Assembly: GCF_019655855.1 (NCBI RefSeq)
Contig: NZ_BPFX01000009.1
Location: 62,001-126,000 of the forward strand
Reading direction: 5' to 3'
DNA: 64,000 bases
From: Pseudomonas paralcaligenes
GTDB taxonomy: Bacteria > Pseudomonadota > Gammaproteobacteria > Pseudomonadales > Pseudomonadaceae
Below the pieces are notes generated by a model, which did not search any database, was not told the DNA's origin, and saw only the letters and a list, made by a program, of their open reading frames with translations. Below, piece by piece: positions 9,107 to 17,274 of the stretch (position 1 is its first letter; the number at the start of each line of letters is the position of its first letter). A program made the position numbers and the translations under genes.

Positions 9107-9340
9107 ATGCTGACCCTGGCCAAGGCCGCGCTCGCGCTGTTCTGGATACTGGCGCTGGCCAACCTGCTGCATCCCTTCGCCGGCCCCTACATGAACGCCA
9201 TCGCCGCGCTGCTGCTGGTGATCCATGTGCTGGAGATCGTTGTGCTGCATGGGCGCTTGCAGCGCCAGGCGCAACCGACTCTGGCGCGCCTGCAGGTGCT
9301 GCTGTTCGGAGTGCTGCACCTGCGCAGCCTCAGCCCCTGA
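9107..9340 (+). CDS. DUF1145-type small membrane protein
   Basis: A 77-residue protein with GGGAGC about eight bases before the ATG. Two hydrophobic helices are visible: residues about 4-25, and 28-48 (MNAIAALLLVIHVLEIVVL). They are followed by a basic tail. The layout fits the DUF1145 family of small inner-membrane proteins found in Pseudomonas and enterics; no function is known. It starts 14 bases after the sulfatase stop, so it may be co-transcribed with the sulfatases, although family members usually occur elsewhere. Confidence 0.65.
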   Translation: MLTLAKAALALFWILALANLLHPFAGPYMNAIAALLLVIHVLEIVVLHGRLQRQAQPTLARLQVLLFGVLHLRSLSP

Positions 9341-9423
9341 GATTCAGCCTGAACCCCGCTGCGCTTGCGCGGGTCTGTGCTAGTACGGCGACGTCCGCCG
9401 CCATGGACCTCAAGGAGTACCGC

Positions 9424-9582
9424 ATGGACCTCATCCGCATTCTGATCGCCATCCTGCTGCCGCCGCTGGGCGTGTTCCTCCAGGTCGGTTTCGGTGGCGC
9501 CTTCTGGCTGAACATCCTGCTCACGCTGCTCGGCTATATCCCCGGCATCGTGCATGCGGTGTACATCATCGCCAAGCGCTGA
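9424..9582 (+). CDS. Pmp3/YqaE family membrane peptide
   Basis: A 52-residue protein, two thirds hydrophobic, with the family pattern: a first helix ending in LPPLGVFLQVG, then NILLTLLGYIPGIVHAVYII. YqaE/Pmp3 proteolipids sit in the plasma membrane and are linked to salt and membrane-potential stress. An in-frame ATG at 9403 exists, but AAGGAG at 9412-9417 is ideally placed for 9424, and the duplicated MDL start makes the downstream codon the better choice. A strong bidirectional terminator follows. Confidence 0.85.
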   Translation: MDLIRILIAILLPPLGVFLQVGFGGAFWLNILLTLLGYIPGIVHAVYIIAKR

Positions 9583-9591
9583 AGGCAGCAA

Positions 9592-9623
9592 CGAAAAAGC
9601 CGCGCGATTGCGCGGCTTTTTCA
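9592..9623. terminator. Bidirectional terminator between Pmp3-like gene and Dyp peroxidase
   Basis: GAAAAAGCCGCGC, a GATT loop and GCGCGGCTTTTTC form a G+C-rich stem flanked by A5 and T5 tracts. It serves the + strand membrane-peptide gene and the convergent peroxidase gene, whose stop is at 9635. Confidence 0.85.
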
Positions 9624-9634
9624 TGCGGGGGAGA

Positions 9635-10582
9635 TCAGGGTGCCTTGTCGGCCAGCTCCTCCAGGAGATCGGCGGAGGGCACGAAGAACAGGCTCCCCGT
9701 CACCGCCTTGCTGAAATCCAGGAGGCGGTCGTAGTTGCCCGGCGGCAGGCCGATGAACATATTCTCGAGCATTTCCTCCATCGGCTCCGGCGAGCGGGCA
9801 TAACCGATGAAATAGGTGCCGAACTCCCCGGCTCCCGGGCGGCCGAACGGCATGTTGTCGCGCAGGATCTTCACCTCCTGGCCGTCCTTGACCAGGGTGG
9901 TCAGGGAGCTGTGCGAACAGCTCGGCTTCACCGACTCCTCCAGCTCGATGTCCGACAGCTTGGTGCGCCCGATGATGCGCTCTTGGGCCTCGGTGGACAG
10001 CTGGTTCCAGCCGGTCATGTCGTGCAGGTACTTCTGCACCAGCACGTAGCTGCCGCCGGCGAAGTCCGGGTCCTCGTCGCCGATCAGGGTGAAATGCGCA
10101 GCCTCGCGGCCCACGGGGTTCTCCGTGCCATCGACGAAGCCGATGATGCTGCGCATGTCGAAATAGCGGAAACCCTGGACCTCGTCGACCACCGTGACGG
10201 CGGCGCCCAGGCGCGCCATCAGCTGGGTCGCCAGCTCGAAGCAGAGATCCATCTGCTCCGCGCGGATGTGCAGCAACAGGTCCCCCGGCGTGGAAACGGC
10301 GACCCGCTCGCCGGTACCGATCTCGCGAAACGCATGCAGGGATAGAGGGCGCGGCGCACCGAACAGGGCATTCCACGCCGCGGCGCCGAAGCCCACCACA
10401 CACGATAGATCGCCTTCCGGCACACGTTTGCCCACCGAGCGGACCAACCCCGCCACATCACCACACAAGGCCCGGACGGTCTCGTTGTGCTCCTCGCCCG
10501 GATTGAGAGTGGCGACGATAAAGATCGCACTGCGGGTGATCGGGGTGCCGACCGCCTGGGACAAGGGGGAATCGTTGGCCAT
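9635..10582 (-). CDS. Dyp-type haem peroxidase (YfeX-like)
   Basis: A 315-residue dye-decolourising peroxidase. The family signature GFVDGTENP supplies the catalytic distal aspartate (about residue 150), and the proximal haem histidine is expected in the CSHSSL segment. The C-terminal half holds FGTYFIGYARSP, also typical. There is no signal peptide, so it is a cytosolic P-class or YfeX-like enzyme using H2O2 on phenolic or porphyrin substrates; its natural role is unsettled across the family. It is a single-gene unit and the last core gene before the genomic island. Confidence 0.88.
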   Translation of the reverse strand: MANDSPLSQAVGTPITRSAIFIVATLNPGEEHNETVRALCGDVAGLVRSVGKRVPEGDLSCVVGFGAAAWNALFGAPRPLSLHAFREIGTGERVAVSTPGDLLLHIRAEQMDLCFELATQLMARLGAAVTVVDEVQGFRYFDMRSIIGFVDGTENPVGREAAHFTLIGDEDPDFAGGSYVLVQKYLHDMTGWNQLSTEAQERIIGRTKLSDIELEESVKPSCSHSSLTTLVKDGQEVKILRDNMPFGRPGAGEFGTYFIGYARSPEPMEEMLENMFIGLPPGNYDRLLDFSKAVTGSLFFVPSADLLEELADKAP

Positions 10583-10713
10583 CTTTGCCTCGACGTCTTC
10601 TGTGGGAGCCTGTGCGCCTGACTCCGCGAGCCAGGGCGAAACGTCGTAGAGGCTGGGCGCAGCGCAATACGAGCGGTAGCCGGGATGGTACGCAGTTTTC
10701 AGGAGGCCAAAAA

Positions 10714-10745
10714 GACTTAGGCCAGTCGTATGACTGGCCTAAGTC
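10714..10745. terminator. 14-bp hairpin: probable original terminator of the tRNA gene
   Basis: GACTTAGGCCAGTC, loop GTAT and GACTGGCCTAAGTC pair perfectly, preceded by AAAAA and followed by CTTGTT. It lies just outside the left tRNA fragment. Before the island inserted, the 3' end of the minus-strand tRNA gene now at 29068 would have joined this sequence, so the hairpin most likely ended tRNA transcription. Confidence 0.6.
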
Positions 10746-10756
10746 CTTGTTCTACA

Positions 10757-10802
10757 TGGTGGGCCCACACGGACTCGAACCGTGGATCAAAGGATTATGA
10801 GT
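10757..10802. repeat. Far attachment site (partial tRNA copy)
   Basis: These 46 bases match 29068-29113, the CCA end through the anticodon arm of the tRNA gene, except at 10787 (T instead of C). Identity stops at the anticodon stem, where island sequence starts. This is the duplicated target expected when a tyrosine integrase inserts an element into a tRNA 3' half. No 5' half exists, so it is not a functional tRNA. Confidence 0.9.
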
Positions 10803-11149
10803 TGCCTAGAAACGCTGCAAGCCCAGTGAAATCGGGCGTAGCTTAGCGCAGGTACAGTGAGCTGAAAGTAGCGTGGTTACTGGTGTTGAGCGTAATTTAG
10901 CGAAATCTGTAAAAGCTGGGCACTGTACCGCCTGTGTACTGATCGTTTTACTCAGGAAAGCTCTGATCCCAAGTGCTTAACCTTTTCTCTGTCTGGGAAG
11001 GCTACCCGATTTTGATCGGGGCCTTTGTGCCCTAAATCAACGGACTCTAAACCTCTCACCAGCACTTTTTACATGGCAAAATTAGGTAAACGCAATTGGC
11101 GAATGGCATCCGGCACGGTCCCCCATTCCCTTGGATTCGAGGGCCAGCA
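10803..11149. other. Left end of the island, non-coding, with candidate integrase arm sites
   Basis: No gene is seen. CACTGTACC occurs at 10921-10929 and, inverted, at 10851-10859; the same nonamer recurs at the other island end (28975-28983). GGCACTGTACCG is shared as a 12-mer between 10919 and 28973. Such repeats on both sides of a tyrosine-integrase element fit arm-type binding sites. A 6-bp hairpin, CCCGAT-TTTG-ATCGGG, lies at 11005-11020; too short of T residues to be a sure terminator. Confidence 0.5.
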
Positions 11150-12394
11150 ATGCTTGCAGAACTTCATGAAATTGACTTCCCTGGGGTATACGCCAGGTTC
11201 GTTGACCTCTTCCCTGACAAACCGTGGTTGAAGGCCACTTCTCAGCTTCAAATGCAACTCAGGGCTAACCCCCTATCCGCCGAGAGGATTGAGTCCGCCT
11301 TCATGATCGCCTATGGGCTCAGTCACTTTGAACGCGGCGGCATGTCTATCTTGGGTAGCGAGGTTTGGCCATCAGTTCAGTTAGCTATGGGGTTTGCAGC
11401 ACAGGTCTGCGGTCTGGTCAGCAACGCCCAGGATGAGAGGGGCAGGAAAGCCTATCTGGGACGCATTTCCGGAGCCTTTGCAAATCCAATCGATATGCGA
11501 GCACTGCGGTTCGAACATCTTATGGCCATGACCCTAAATAAGCGGGGGGCCCAGATCGAGTGGCCAGACGAGAGTTCCGGCGATGAGACGTTCGATATGC
11601 TGGCATCCACGGAAGGTTTTTTATCGTTTGAGGTCGAGTGCAAGTCATGCTCCGCGGACAAGGGGCGCCCAATCACTGAATCGGAGGCTAGCGAGTTCCT
11701 CTATCGGATGGCGCTTGAGCTCGCCTCTGTCCTCGGTCCGAAAGAGCTAATGGCCTTGAAGGTTCGGGTCCCCCAAAGGCTTCCGACCGCCCATAAGGCC
11801 TTAGACACACTGGTCGCAGAAGTAATCGCTGCTATTCGTGACGGGCTGGGCTCGACTGAGTCCGGAGCACTCTTGGCGTTTAGCCGGATTGTGACTCCTG
11901 ACGATGTGGCTAACCCTCAAGTCTTAACTCGTCTGGTTAGTGGTCTCGCAGCTCGTGAATGGGGTGACCTCGAAGGTCCGCGAGCCTACTTTATTGGGGG
12001 CAGCACCCCCTCTGGATTCTGTATTGAGGTTTGCAGTGGTCGGAAGCTCCAGATACTCGGTGCCATGTCGAAGACTGCAAAGCATGCGGTGCGGACACAA
12101 ATGACTAGGACACGACCAGGGTGTCTGGTGCTGAGATTAGAAGGGCTGAATCGAGATGAGCTAACGCAGCTCGCGCAAGAAGTACCCAATCCCTTGGCGT
12201 GGTTTGCCACCAACGTCCTCAAGGATGAGAGGCACGAGCATCTTGCGTGCTTAGCGTTCATAAGTGATGAGGAGGTCACTCGATTGTCTGAAAGCACGGT
12301 GACTGCCCAAAGCAGCTCATACTTTTTTGACAGTCCTGTAGGTCGGTATCCCAACCTCGGCATAGGAAGGACTTTTCTAAGCGGCACATCCTAG
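11150..12394 (+). CDS. Unrecognised 414-residue protein with a PD-(D/E)XK-like motif
   Basis: I do not recognise a family. The ATG at 11150 follows CGAGGG; an in-frame TTG at 11096 lacks a ribosome site. The N-terminal 115 residues look helical. Then comes RFEHLMAMTLNKRG (about 120-133), an aspartate at 149 (TFDML) and EVECKS, giving D149-x13-E163-C-K165. This helix, D, E-x-K order is that of PD-(D/E)XK nucleases. The C-terminal 230 residues show no motif I know. It is the only plus-strand gene of the island and converges on the large NTPase gene 100 bases away. The setting suggests a standalone defence effector or a modification-dependent restriction enzyme, but this is inference; it could also be an inactive fold. 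Confidence 0.6.
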   Translation: MLAELHEIDFPGVYARFVDLFPDKPWLKATSQLQMQLRANPLSAERIESAFMIAYGLSHFERGGMSILGSEVWPSVQLAMGFAAQVCGLVSNAQDERGRKAYLGRISGAFANPIDMRALRFEHLMAMTLNKRGAQIEWPDESSGDETFDMLASTEGFLSFEVECKSCSADKGRPITESEASEFLYRMALELASVLGPKELMALKVRVPQRLPTAHKALDTLVAEVIAAIRDGLGSTESGALLAFSRIVTPDDVANPQVLTRLVSGLAAREWGDLEGPRAYFIGGSTPSGFCIEVCSGRKLQILGAMSKTAKHAVRTQMTRTRPGCLVLRLEGLNRDELTQLAQEVPNPLAWFATNVLKDERHEHLACLAFISDEEVTRLSESTVTAQSSSYFFDSPVGRYPNLGIGRTFLSGTS

Positions 12395-12494
12395 CGTTCT
12401 CATTGGGTGACCTGCTCGTAAGCTCGACACGAAGACGATGCAGCTCCACCTGCTGATCATCCTCATGGGGTTTTGACGTCTCTGGGAGTCCGGG

Positions 12495-15400
12495 CTATTC
12501 ACTTCGCCCAAATCCTGCCGCAGTCAGATCCTGCTCCAATAAAGCGTTCTGAAGTGTGAGCACTGCCGCCCAATCGGAAGTCAGTCGGTTACGCAGCAGT
12601 GCTGCCAGGCCCTCCGCCAGGGCGACATGGCCGGCTGCCACGTCCTCGCTGAATTTCCGCAGCTGCATCTGCACTGACGTTCCCTCGGCCTGCGCCTCGA
12701 ATGCCTTGAGAGCCACTGCGAGCTGTCGTTCATGGTCTTGCCGTACCGCTTGCTCGGCAGCGGATCTATCTTCTTCTCCCAGTCTGAAGCGGCGCATGCC
12801 GTCAAGCTCTGTAATCAGCTCAATGCCTCGTTGCGCCTCTCGGGTCAGAATATCGTTCAGTCGCGGCTGCTGGAGAGTATCTAGCCAGTCGTCCCCAGAG
12901 TACGGCGATGCAAATAGTGAGTACCGCCCTTTTATCGTCAGACACGATAGTGCGAGATGATCGATACGTGGGACAAACCAGACCTGGCGGCCCTCGCCAA
13001 TGGCCGCCTGAACCTGGGCGGCATGTGCTTCAACCCATGCCGGCCAATCGCTGGGTGATGAAATATCCGCGATTGCCAGGAAGTCTCTATTCGGCCAGGG
13101 CAAGGGAGTTTCCCAATCTGGACGCGTATGCAACTCAAGCTCGATATCTTGTAGTCTAAGCTCGGCTTCAACACCCTGCAGATAGCTCATTGAGCTTGTC
13201 TGCTGCTGGCGCTCAACGGCTATATTGACACTGCGCAATGCATCGTCCGGCACAGCGTTACGGGCGATTGAGCGCCATTGCATCAGATTGACGCCCTGGG
13301 TTCCGGCTTCGATGGCCAATAGCCGCAACGAAGCGATCAGGCTCTCCAATCGATCCAGCACTTTTTCAGGTGATCTCCCCAAAAGCTCCCAAGGCTCTTC
13401 GCGCGCCTCTTGCACGTTTTTGAGTAAATTGCCGGTCCATAGGACGAATGCACCGTAGTCATCCGGCAACTTGATGAAGCGTCGAATCAAATCGGCAGAG
13501 CAATGGAAAAGTAGATTTTGCAGGGGTGTACTGTGCACTGCTGGGGCACTGCCGTTGTGAGCGGCGTCTCGTGGTGGAGTCAGTTGGCGAGAGGCGTCGT
13601 GAAGGTTACCGAAGCGCTCGAGCATCTTCGCTTGAGGCGGTTTGCCGCGCAGAGTGGTATCCACTATGCGCTCCAGTACAGGTAGCAAGCGCTCCAGCAT
13701 GTCATACGAGCGATACTGATAGTCGGTGTAGCTCTCGTTGCCAACCAGTCGCGCTGCCGCAGCGATCCATCGCTGGTTCCAGGCGGGTAGTGCGGAGGAC
13801 GGTGTGTTCTCCCTAGGAATGCGTTTGCTGGCATCCGGTAATTCGGATGGAAGACCATCGGCCGCAATTGCATCGACGGCCGCTACCATTGCGCTTGGAT
13901 CAAGCCCAAGCAGCGTGACGCAGAGTGTTGCCACTTCATCGTTGAGTCGAGCCTGAGCGGAGGGGGCAACGTAGTAAATGACGCTGCGTAGAAGACGCCC
14001 TTCGGGTGCAGCTTCGACTTTAACCGGCCCTGCCCAGGGAATTTCGCATGGGACGCGCTCCAGTAAACGATTGCGCACCGGTGCCTCCACCCAGCTTGAT
14101 GCGATGCGTGGATCTATCAGATGGATCGCGCCCAGCAGATCAGCAAGGCCGCTAAGATCGACTGCTTCGAAATCGGGCTTCACCGCCAGCAGTGCCGATC
14201 GCAAAGACTCCGGCAGCTCCATGCCGACCAGCGCTCCTATGAGTGCTCGAAGGCGATGGATATCGGTGGTTGCCACCATCTGATGCAAGGAGATTCGAGA
14301 AAGGGCAGACAGTAGATCCGCTCGTGGGTCTGCAGCTGGTCGGGGGCGTAATGCTCCTACGGCACTCCTCAGGCGATCCGGTAGAGGTATTGAGGAAACA
14401 TCTGTGTTTGCGACTGCGAACATAGCCGCTAGGGTGATTTGAGACGGTTCCAGTCCGGCCGACAGAACTTCTGCTACCCAAGCCCGTAGTGTCGCCTCGA
14501 TGTGAGCCTGGCCCATGCCGGACAGTGCTGTGACTAGCGCGACGGGATCGTGCTCGCGCTCCAGTCGTGAGGCGAGGGCAGCGACGAAAGCGCTTGTCGC
14601 GCCGGGGTGATTCACCAGCACGTGGGCGGCCAAGGCTTCCAAGCTATCGCTATGCACGGAATGAACCGCCTCGGTCACCGTTCGTGATGGCGCCGGTGGT
14701 GGGTAAGCATGGCAAAGGTCGAAGAGCATTGCCGACCGCAGCTGATGAAGGCCTCCGATGCGTCCATCTTCATTCGCCGAAACGAGATGCTCATCAATCA
14801 GGCGGCGTAGACTTCGACTCAGATCACCAGGGGCGATATCCAGCGCGGTGGACAGCCGTTCAGCATCAATTGTGGCGCCCGCCATGCTGGCGAGCGAAGT
14901 AACGCGAAGGATGGCCAGCTCGGCATCGCGAGATTCGCGCAGTCGTCGATCCACTTGCTCACTGAGAACCGTCTCGATCCGTTCGCCACGCGTCAAGATA
15001 TGTGTGAATTCGAGCAGGAGCCCGCCGCTTCGCTCCCAGGGTTCGCGCCAACCCACCCAAGAGGTCCGGCCCTGGTCAAGCAGCCGGTGCCAAATTCGTT
15101 CTGCCACCGCCTCTTCAACGGGAGGGCGAACCTCTTTTGCGCGCGCCCGCGCGGTCAGCATGAATACATCTTCTTCTCTGATCGAGCCGAGCAATAGAAT
15201 TCCGCTTCCACCGCCGACTTCCTTGCTCAAACCATCCCACAGACTGCTGCCTCCGCGCCCGACATCGTCCAGGATGAAACCGAGCGGTGCGGTAGGGGAT
15301 GCTCTTAATGCCTGGGCGAGACGCATGAACAGGTGTACGTCGGCCGCATCTCCGCGCTTGATTTCGAACCAGCGCACGGTATGCCGGATCGTACGAGCCA

Positions 15401-16283
15401 CTTCCCACATCAGCGCCGATTTGCCGCTACCAGATTGGCCCACGATCAACGTGGCGCCACTGGCTTCCAGAGCGTCGAGGACTATGCTGCGCGTCTCCGG
15501 TCGTTCGGCGACCAGACCGGCTGCAAGATGCCCCGGGCGTGTATTGATGCCTTGATAAAAGCTGGGGTCATCTGTGGGTGTCAGGAAATCGAGCGCCTCG
15601 CAGAGTCCGTCGCGTAATGCTGCCTCCATGCCGCTTAGGTCGAGGATCGGCTCGATCCTGCGCACGCAAGCCTCCACGTCAGATACGGCCAGGCCTGCAT
15701 AGCGGGCGTCTGTGATTAAGCCATTGGCATCGGCCAAGTTGCCGATGCGGCTGAGTAGCTCAGCGTAATGGACCTGTGCAGCCAAGGGAGCGCAGGATGT
15801 AATTCGACTGATGGACCTCAGTGCAACTTCAAAAGGCGCGGGGGTAATCCAAATAACAGTATGAGGTGCGAGCGAGCTCCAGCGTGGATCGCGCGCCATG
15901 GCCTTGGCCAGGCTCGGGTTATCGGCCAGCCTGTGATCGGTGGTGGGGCCACCTGCGATCGGCTGTTCCACAAGCAAGATCAAATCACCGGTAAGGGGGG
16001 AGGATGCGCCCTCGCTTCGATACCAAAGTTCACGCACGAAGTTTGCCGCCTCGCTGGCTGAGAACGGTCCTAGGTGGTCACGGCGTGATTTCACCTGAAC
16101 AAGGGCAGAGCGCGTCGCTCCGCGAAGCTCGTAGTCGTCCAGCCCTTCCGGGACCACCTCGCCGTAAGGCAGCTCTTCACTCCAGCACTGAGTTGCCAGC
16201 CAGACGCCAGCGGCATCCTGGTATCGAAAGCCACGCCCGGCATGCGACCCCGCGCGTGAGGCGCCGTGTTTCGGGCCCTTCAT
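12495..16283 (-). CDS. Large nuclease-like/P-loop NTPase fusion, candidate STAND-type antiviral protein
   Basis: A 1262-residue protein. Residues about 17-66 read GFRYQDAA, then PEGLDDYEL, then LVQVKSRR: the GFxYQ helix, acidic strand and Q-x-K strand of Cap4/DUF4297-like PD-(D/E)XK nucleases, with D49/D50 and Q63-V-K65 as candidate catalytic residues. At 281-289 VGQSGSGKS is a Walker A motif, and GFILDDVG (335-342) a Walker B; LLGSIREED just after fits a sensor-1 position. The remaining 850 residues are mostly helical, with no repeat or domain I recognise. Nuclease, then signalling NTPase, then long sensor is the layout of Avs (antiviral STAND) proteins, in which the C-terminal part recognises a phage protein and triggers the nuclease. 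Antiviral function is inferred from architecture and setting. GGAG lies 4 bases before the ATG; the NERD gene is 101 bases upstream, co-oriented. Confidence 0.7.
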   Translation of the reverse strand: MKGPKHGASRAGSHAGRGFRYQDAAGVWLATQCWSEELPYGEVVPEGLDDYELRGATRSALVQVKSRRDHLGPFSASEAANFVRELWYRSEGASSPLTGDLILLVEQPIAGGPTTDHRLADNPSLAKAMARDPRWSSLAPHTVIWITPAPFEVALRSISRITSCAPLAAQVHYAELLSRIGNLADANGLITDARYAGLAVSDVEACVRRIEPILDLSGMEAALRDGLCEALDFLTPTDDPSFYQGINTRPGHLAAGLVAERPETRSIVLDALEASGATLIVGQSGSGKSALMWEVARTIRHTVRWFEIKRGDAADVHLFMRLAQALRASPTAPLGFILDDVGRGGSSLWDGLSKEVGGGSGILLLGSIREEDVFMLTARARAKEVRPPVEEAVAERIWHRLLDQGRTSWVGWREPWERSGGLLLEFTHILTRGERIETVLSEQVDRRLRESRDAELAILRVTSLASMAGATIDAERLSTALDIAPGDLSRSLRRLIDEHLVSANEDGRIGGLHQLRSAMLFDLCHAYPPPAPSRTVTEAVHSVHSDSLEALAAHVLVNHPGATSAFVAALASRLEREHDPVALVTALSGMGQAHIEATLRAWVAEVLSAGLEPSQITLAAMFAVANTDVSSIPLPDRLRSAVGALRPRPAADPRADLLSALSRISLHQMVATTDIHRLRALIGALVGMELPESLRSALLAVKPDFEAVDLSGLADLLGAIHLIDPRIASSWVEAPVRNRLLERVPCEIPWAGPVKVEAAPEGRLLRSVIYYVAPSAQARLNDEVATLCVTLLGLDPSAMVAAVDAIAADGLPSELPDASKRIPRENTPSSALPAWNQRWIAAAARLVGNESYTDYQYRSYDMLERLLPVLERIVDTTLRGKPPQAKMLERFGNLHDASRQLTPPRDAAHNGSAPAVHSTPLQNLLFHCSADLIRRFIKLPDDYGAFVLWTGNLLKNVQEAREEPWELLGRSPEKVLDRLESLIASLRLLAIEAGTQGVNLMQWRSIARNAVPDDALRSVNIAVERQQQTSSMSYLQGVEAELRLQDIELELHTRPDWETPLPWPNRDFLAIADISSPSDWPAWVEAHAAQVQAAIGEGRQVWFVPRIDHLALSCLTIKGRYSLFASPYSGDDWLDTLQQPRLNDILTREAQRGIELITELDGMRRFRLGEEDRSAAEQAVRQDHERQLAVALKAFEAQAEGTSVQMQLRKFSEDVAAGHVALAEGLAALLRNRLTSDWAAVLTLQNALLEQDLTAAGFGRSE

Positions 16284-16384
16284 ACAACTCCATCCTTACG
16301 TTGAATCGAGCTTAATGGCCTTGCTCAGCTAGCAAAGCTGAGAGTGTGATGAAGATGAGCGTCCTGCGTATCAATGGGTGGTTG

Positions 16385-17155
16385 TTAAAGGCTCTGCAGG
16401 GTTCGGCATTTCGGAAACGCCGAGCATCCCCAAAACTGCTGCCCTGCTTTCGCCCCTGATTTCACGGTACGTATCAGCAGCGCGGCGCCGCACTTCGGGC
16501 ATTGCCGCTCGGCTGTTGGGTCACTACGGCGGTTGAGGTTTTGCACGTGCTCGCGGTGGGTGGCGAGGGTCGGTGCGCGGCGGCCGGTTTGCAGGGTGTG
16601 CATGAGGGAATCGACTTCAGCTGCGCTGAATACCGCCTGCTGGAATGACTTGATATAGCGGATAAAACCAATGCCCTGGGTCACGTTGGCCGGCACTTCG
16701 GTTTTGAACGTGCTGCCGCCGACGAAGGTGATGACCGAGTGCAGGTGCTCGGGATTAACGCCAAGGGTAGCTTCGAGTGCTTTGAGGTGCTTGTAGTTCT
16801 GCCTCAAAGGGTTCTGGAATTTGAACGTGCGTTTGTAGAGCTTCTGCGTCCACTGCGCTTGCTTCTCGCTGCCGAAGATCCAGCCGCTCATGTTCTTCGT
16901 TTCAAGCACGAAGATGCCGTAAGGCGAGAGGAATACGTGGTCGATCTGCGTGGTGCCGTCTGGCGTGTTCAGCGTGACGTTGTGCAGGCGACGGTAGGTT
17001 TGCTTATCCAACTTCCAATGGGCAAACAGCCGTACCAGCAGTTCACCGATCTGCCCCTTTGCCCAAGGCGACTTGAGCAGGCCGATCAGCAGTGCGGCTG
17101 GGATAAACCAGGCCAGCATGCCCCAGACTTGGGCGATGATAGGTGTGAAGTCCAT
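16385..17155 (-). CDS. Membrane-anchored NERD-domain protein with C-terminal zinc ribbon
   Basis: A 256-residue protein. Residues about 8-27 form a membrane helix. The NERD (nuclease-related) domain follows: GQIGELLVRLF, then TQIDHVFLSPYGIFVLETKN, where D73 and E85-T-K87 match the PD-(D/E)XK-type active site. The C terminus holds a topoisomerase-type zinc finger with paired cysteines (QCPKCGAAL, then FWGCSAFPKC). NERD proteins are presumed nucleases or DNA-processing factors; the zinc ribbon probably binds DNA. It may be co-transcribed with the large NTPase 101 bases downstream, hinting at a shared role, though NERD genes also occur alone. Confidence 0.8.
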   Translation of the reverse strand: MDFTPIIAQVWGMLAWFIPAALLIGLLKSPWAKGQIGELLVRLFAHWKLDKQTYRRLHNVTLNTPDGTTQIDHVFLSPYGIFVLETKNMSGWIFGSEKQAQWTQKLYKRTFKFQNPLRQNYKHLKALEATLGVNPEHLHSVITFVGGSTFKTEVPANVTQGIGFIRYIKSFQQAVFSAAEVDSLMHTLQTGRRAPTLATHREHVQNLNRRSDPTAERQCPKCGAALLIRTVKSGAKAGQQFWGCSAFPKCRTLQSL

Positions 17156-17235
17156 TTCCTGTCCTTGGCAATCCTGAGTTAAACGGATAGTACCGAAAGT
17201 CAGCGCAAATGGACGAACGTATTCAATGGCAGCAT

Positions 17236-17256
17236 TCGGCTCATGATGTGAGCCGA
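17236..17256. promoter_or_regulatory. Palindrome, copy 1 (TCGGCTCA-N5-TGAGCCGA)
   Basis: A perfect 8-bp inverted repeat with spacer TGATG, about 80 bases upstream of the NERD gene start. The same sequence (GGCTCATGAyGTGAGCCG) recurs at 20488-20505 upstream of hsdM. Two copies ahead of different minus-strand genes suggest an operator for an island regulator, but no partner is known. Confidence 0.5.
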
Positions 17257-17274
17257 TTGTGCGGGCGATACGGC

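Noticed and set aside
10757..10802. Second tRNA gene
   Set aside because: Only the 3' part is present; there is no D arm or 5' acceptor strand, so it is an attachment site.
17236..17256. Palindrome as the type I enzyme's recognition site
   Set aside because: Type I sites are asymmetric and bipartite, while this is a symmetric 8-5-8 palindrome placed upstream of genes.
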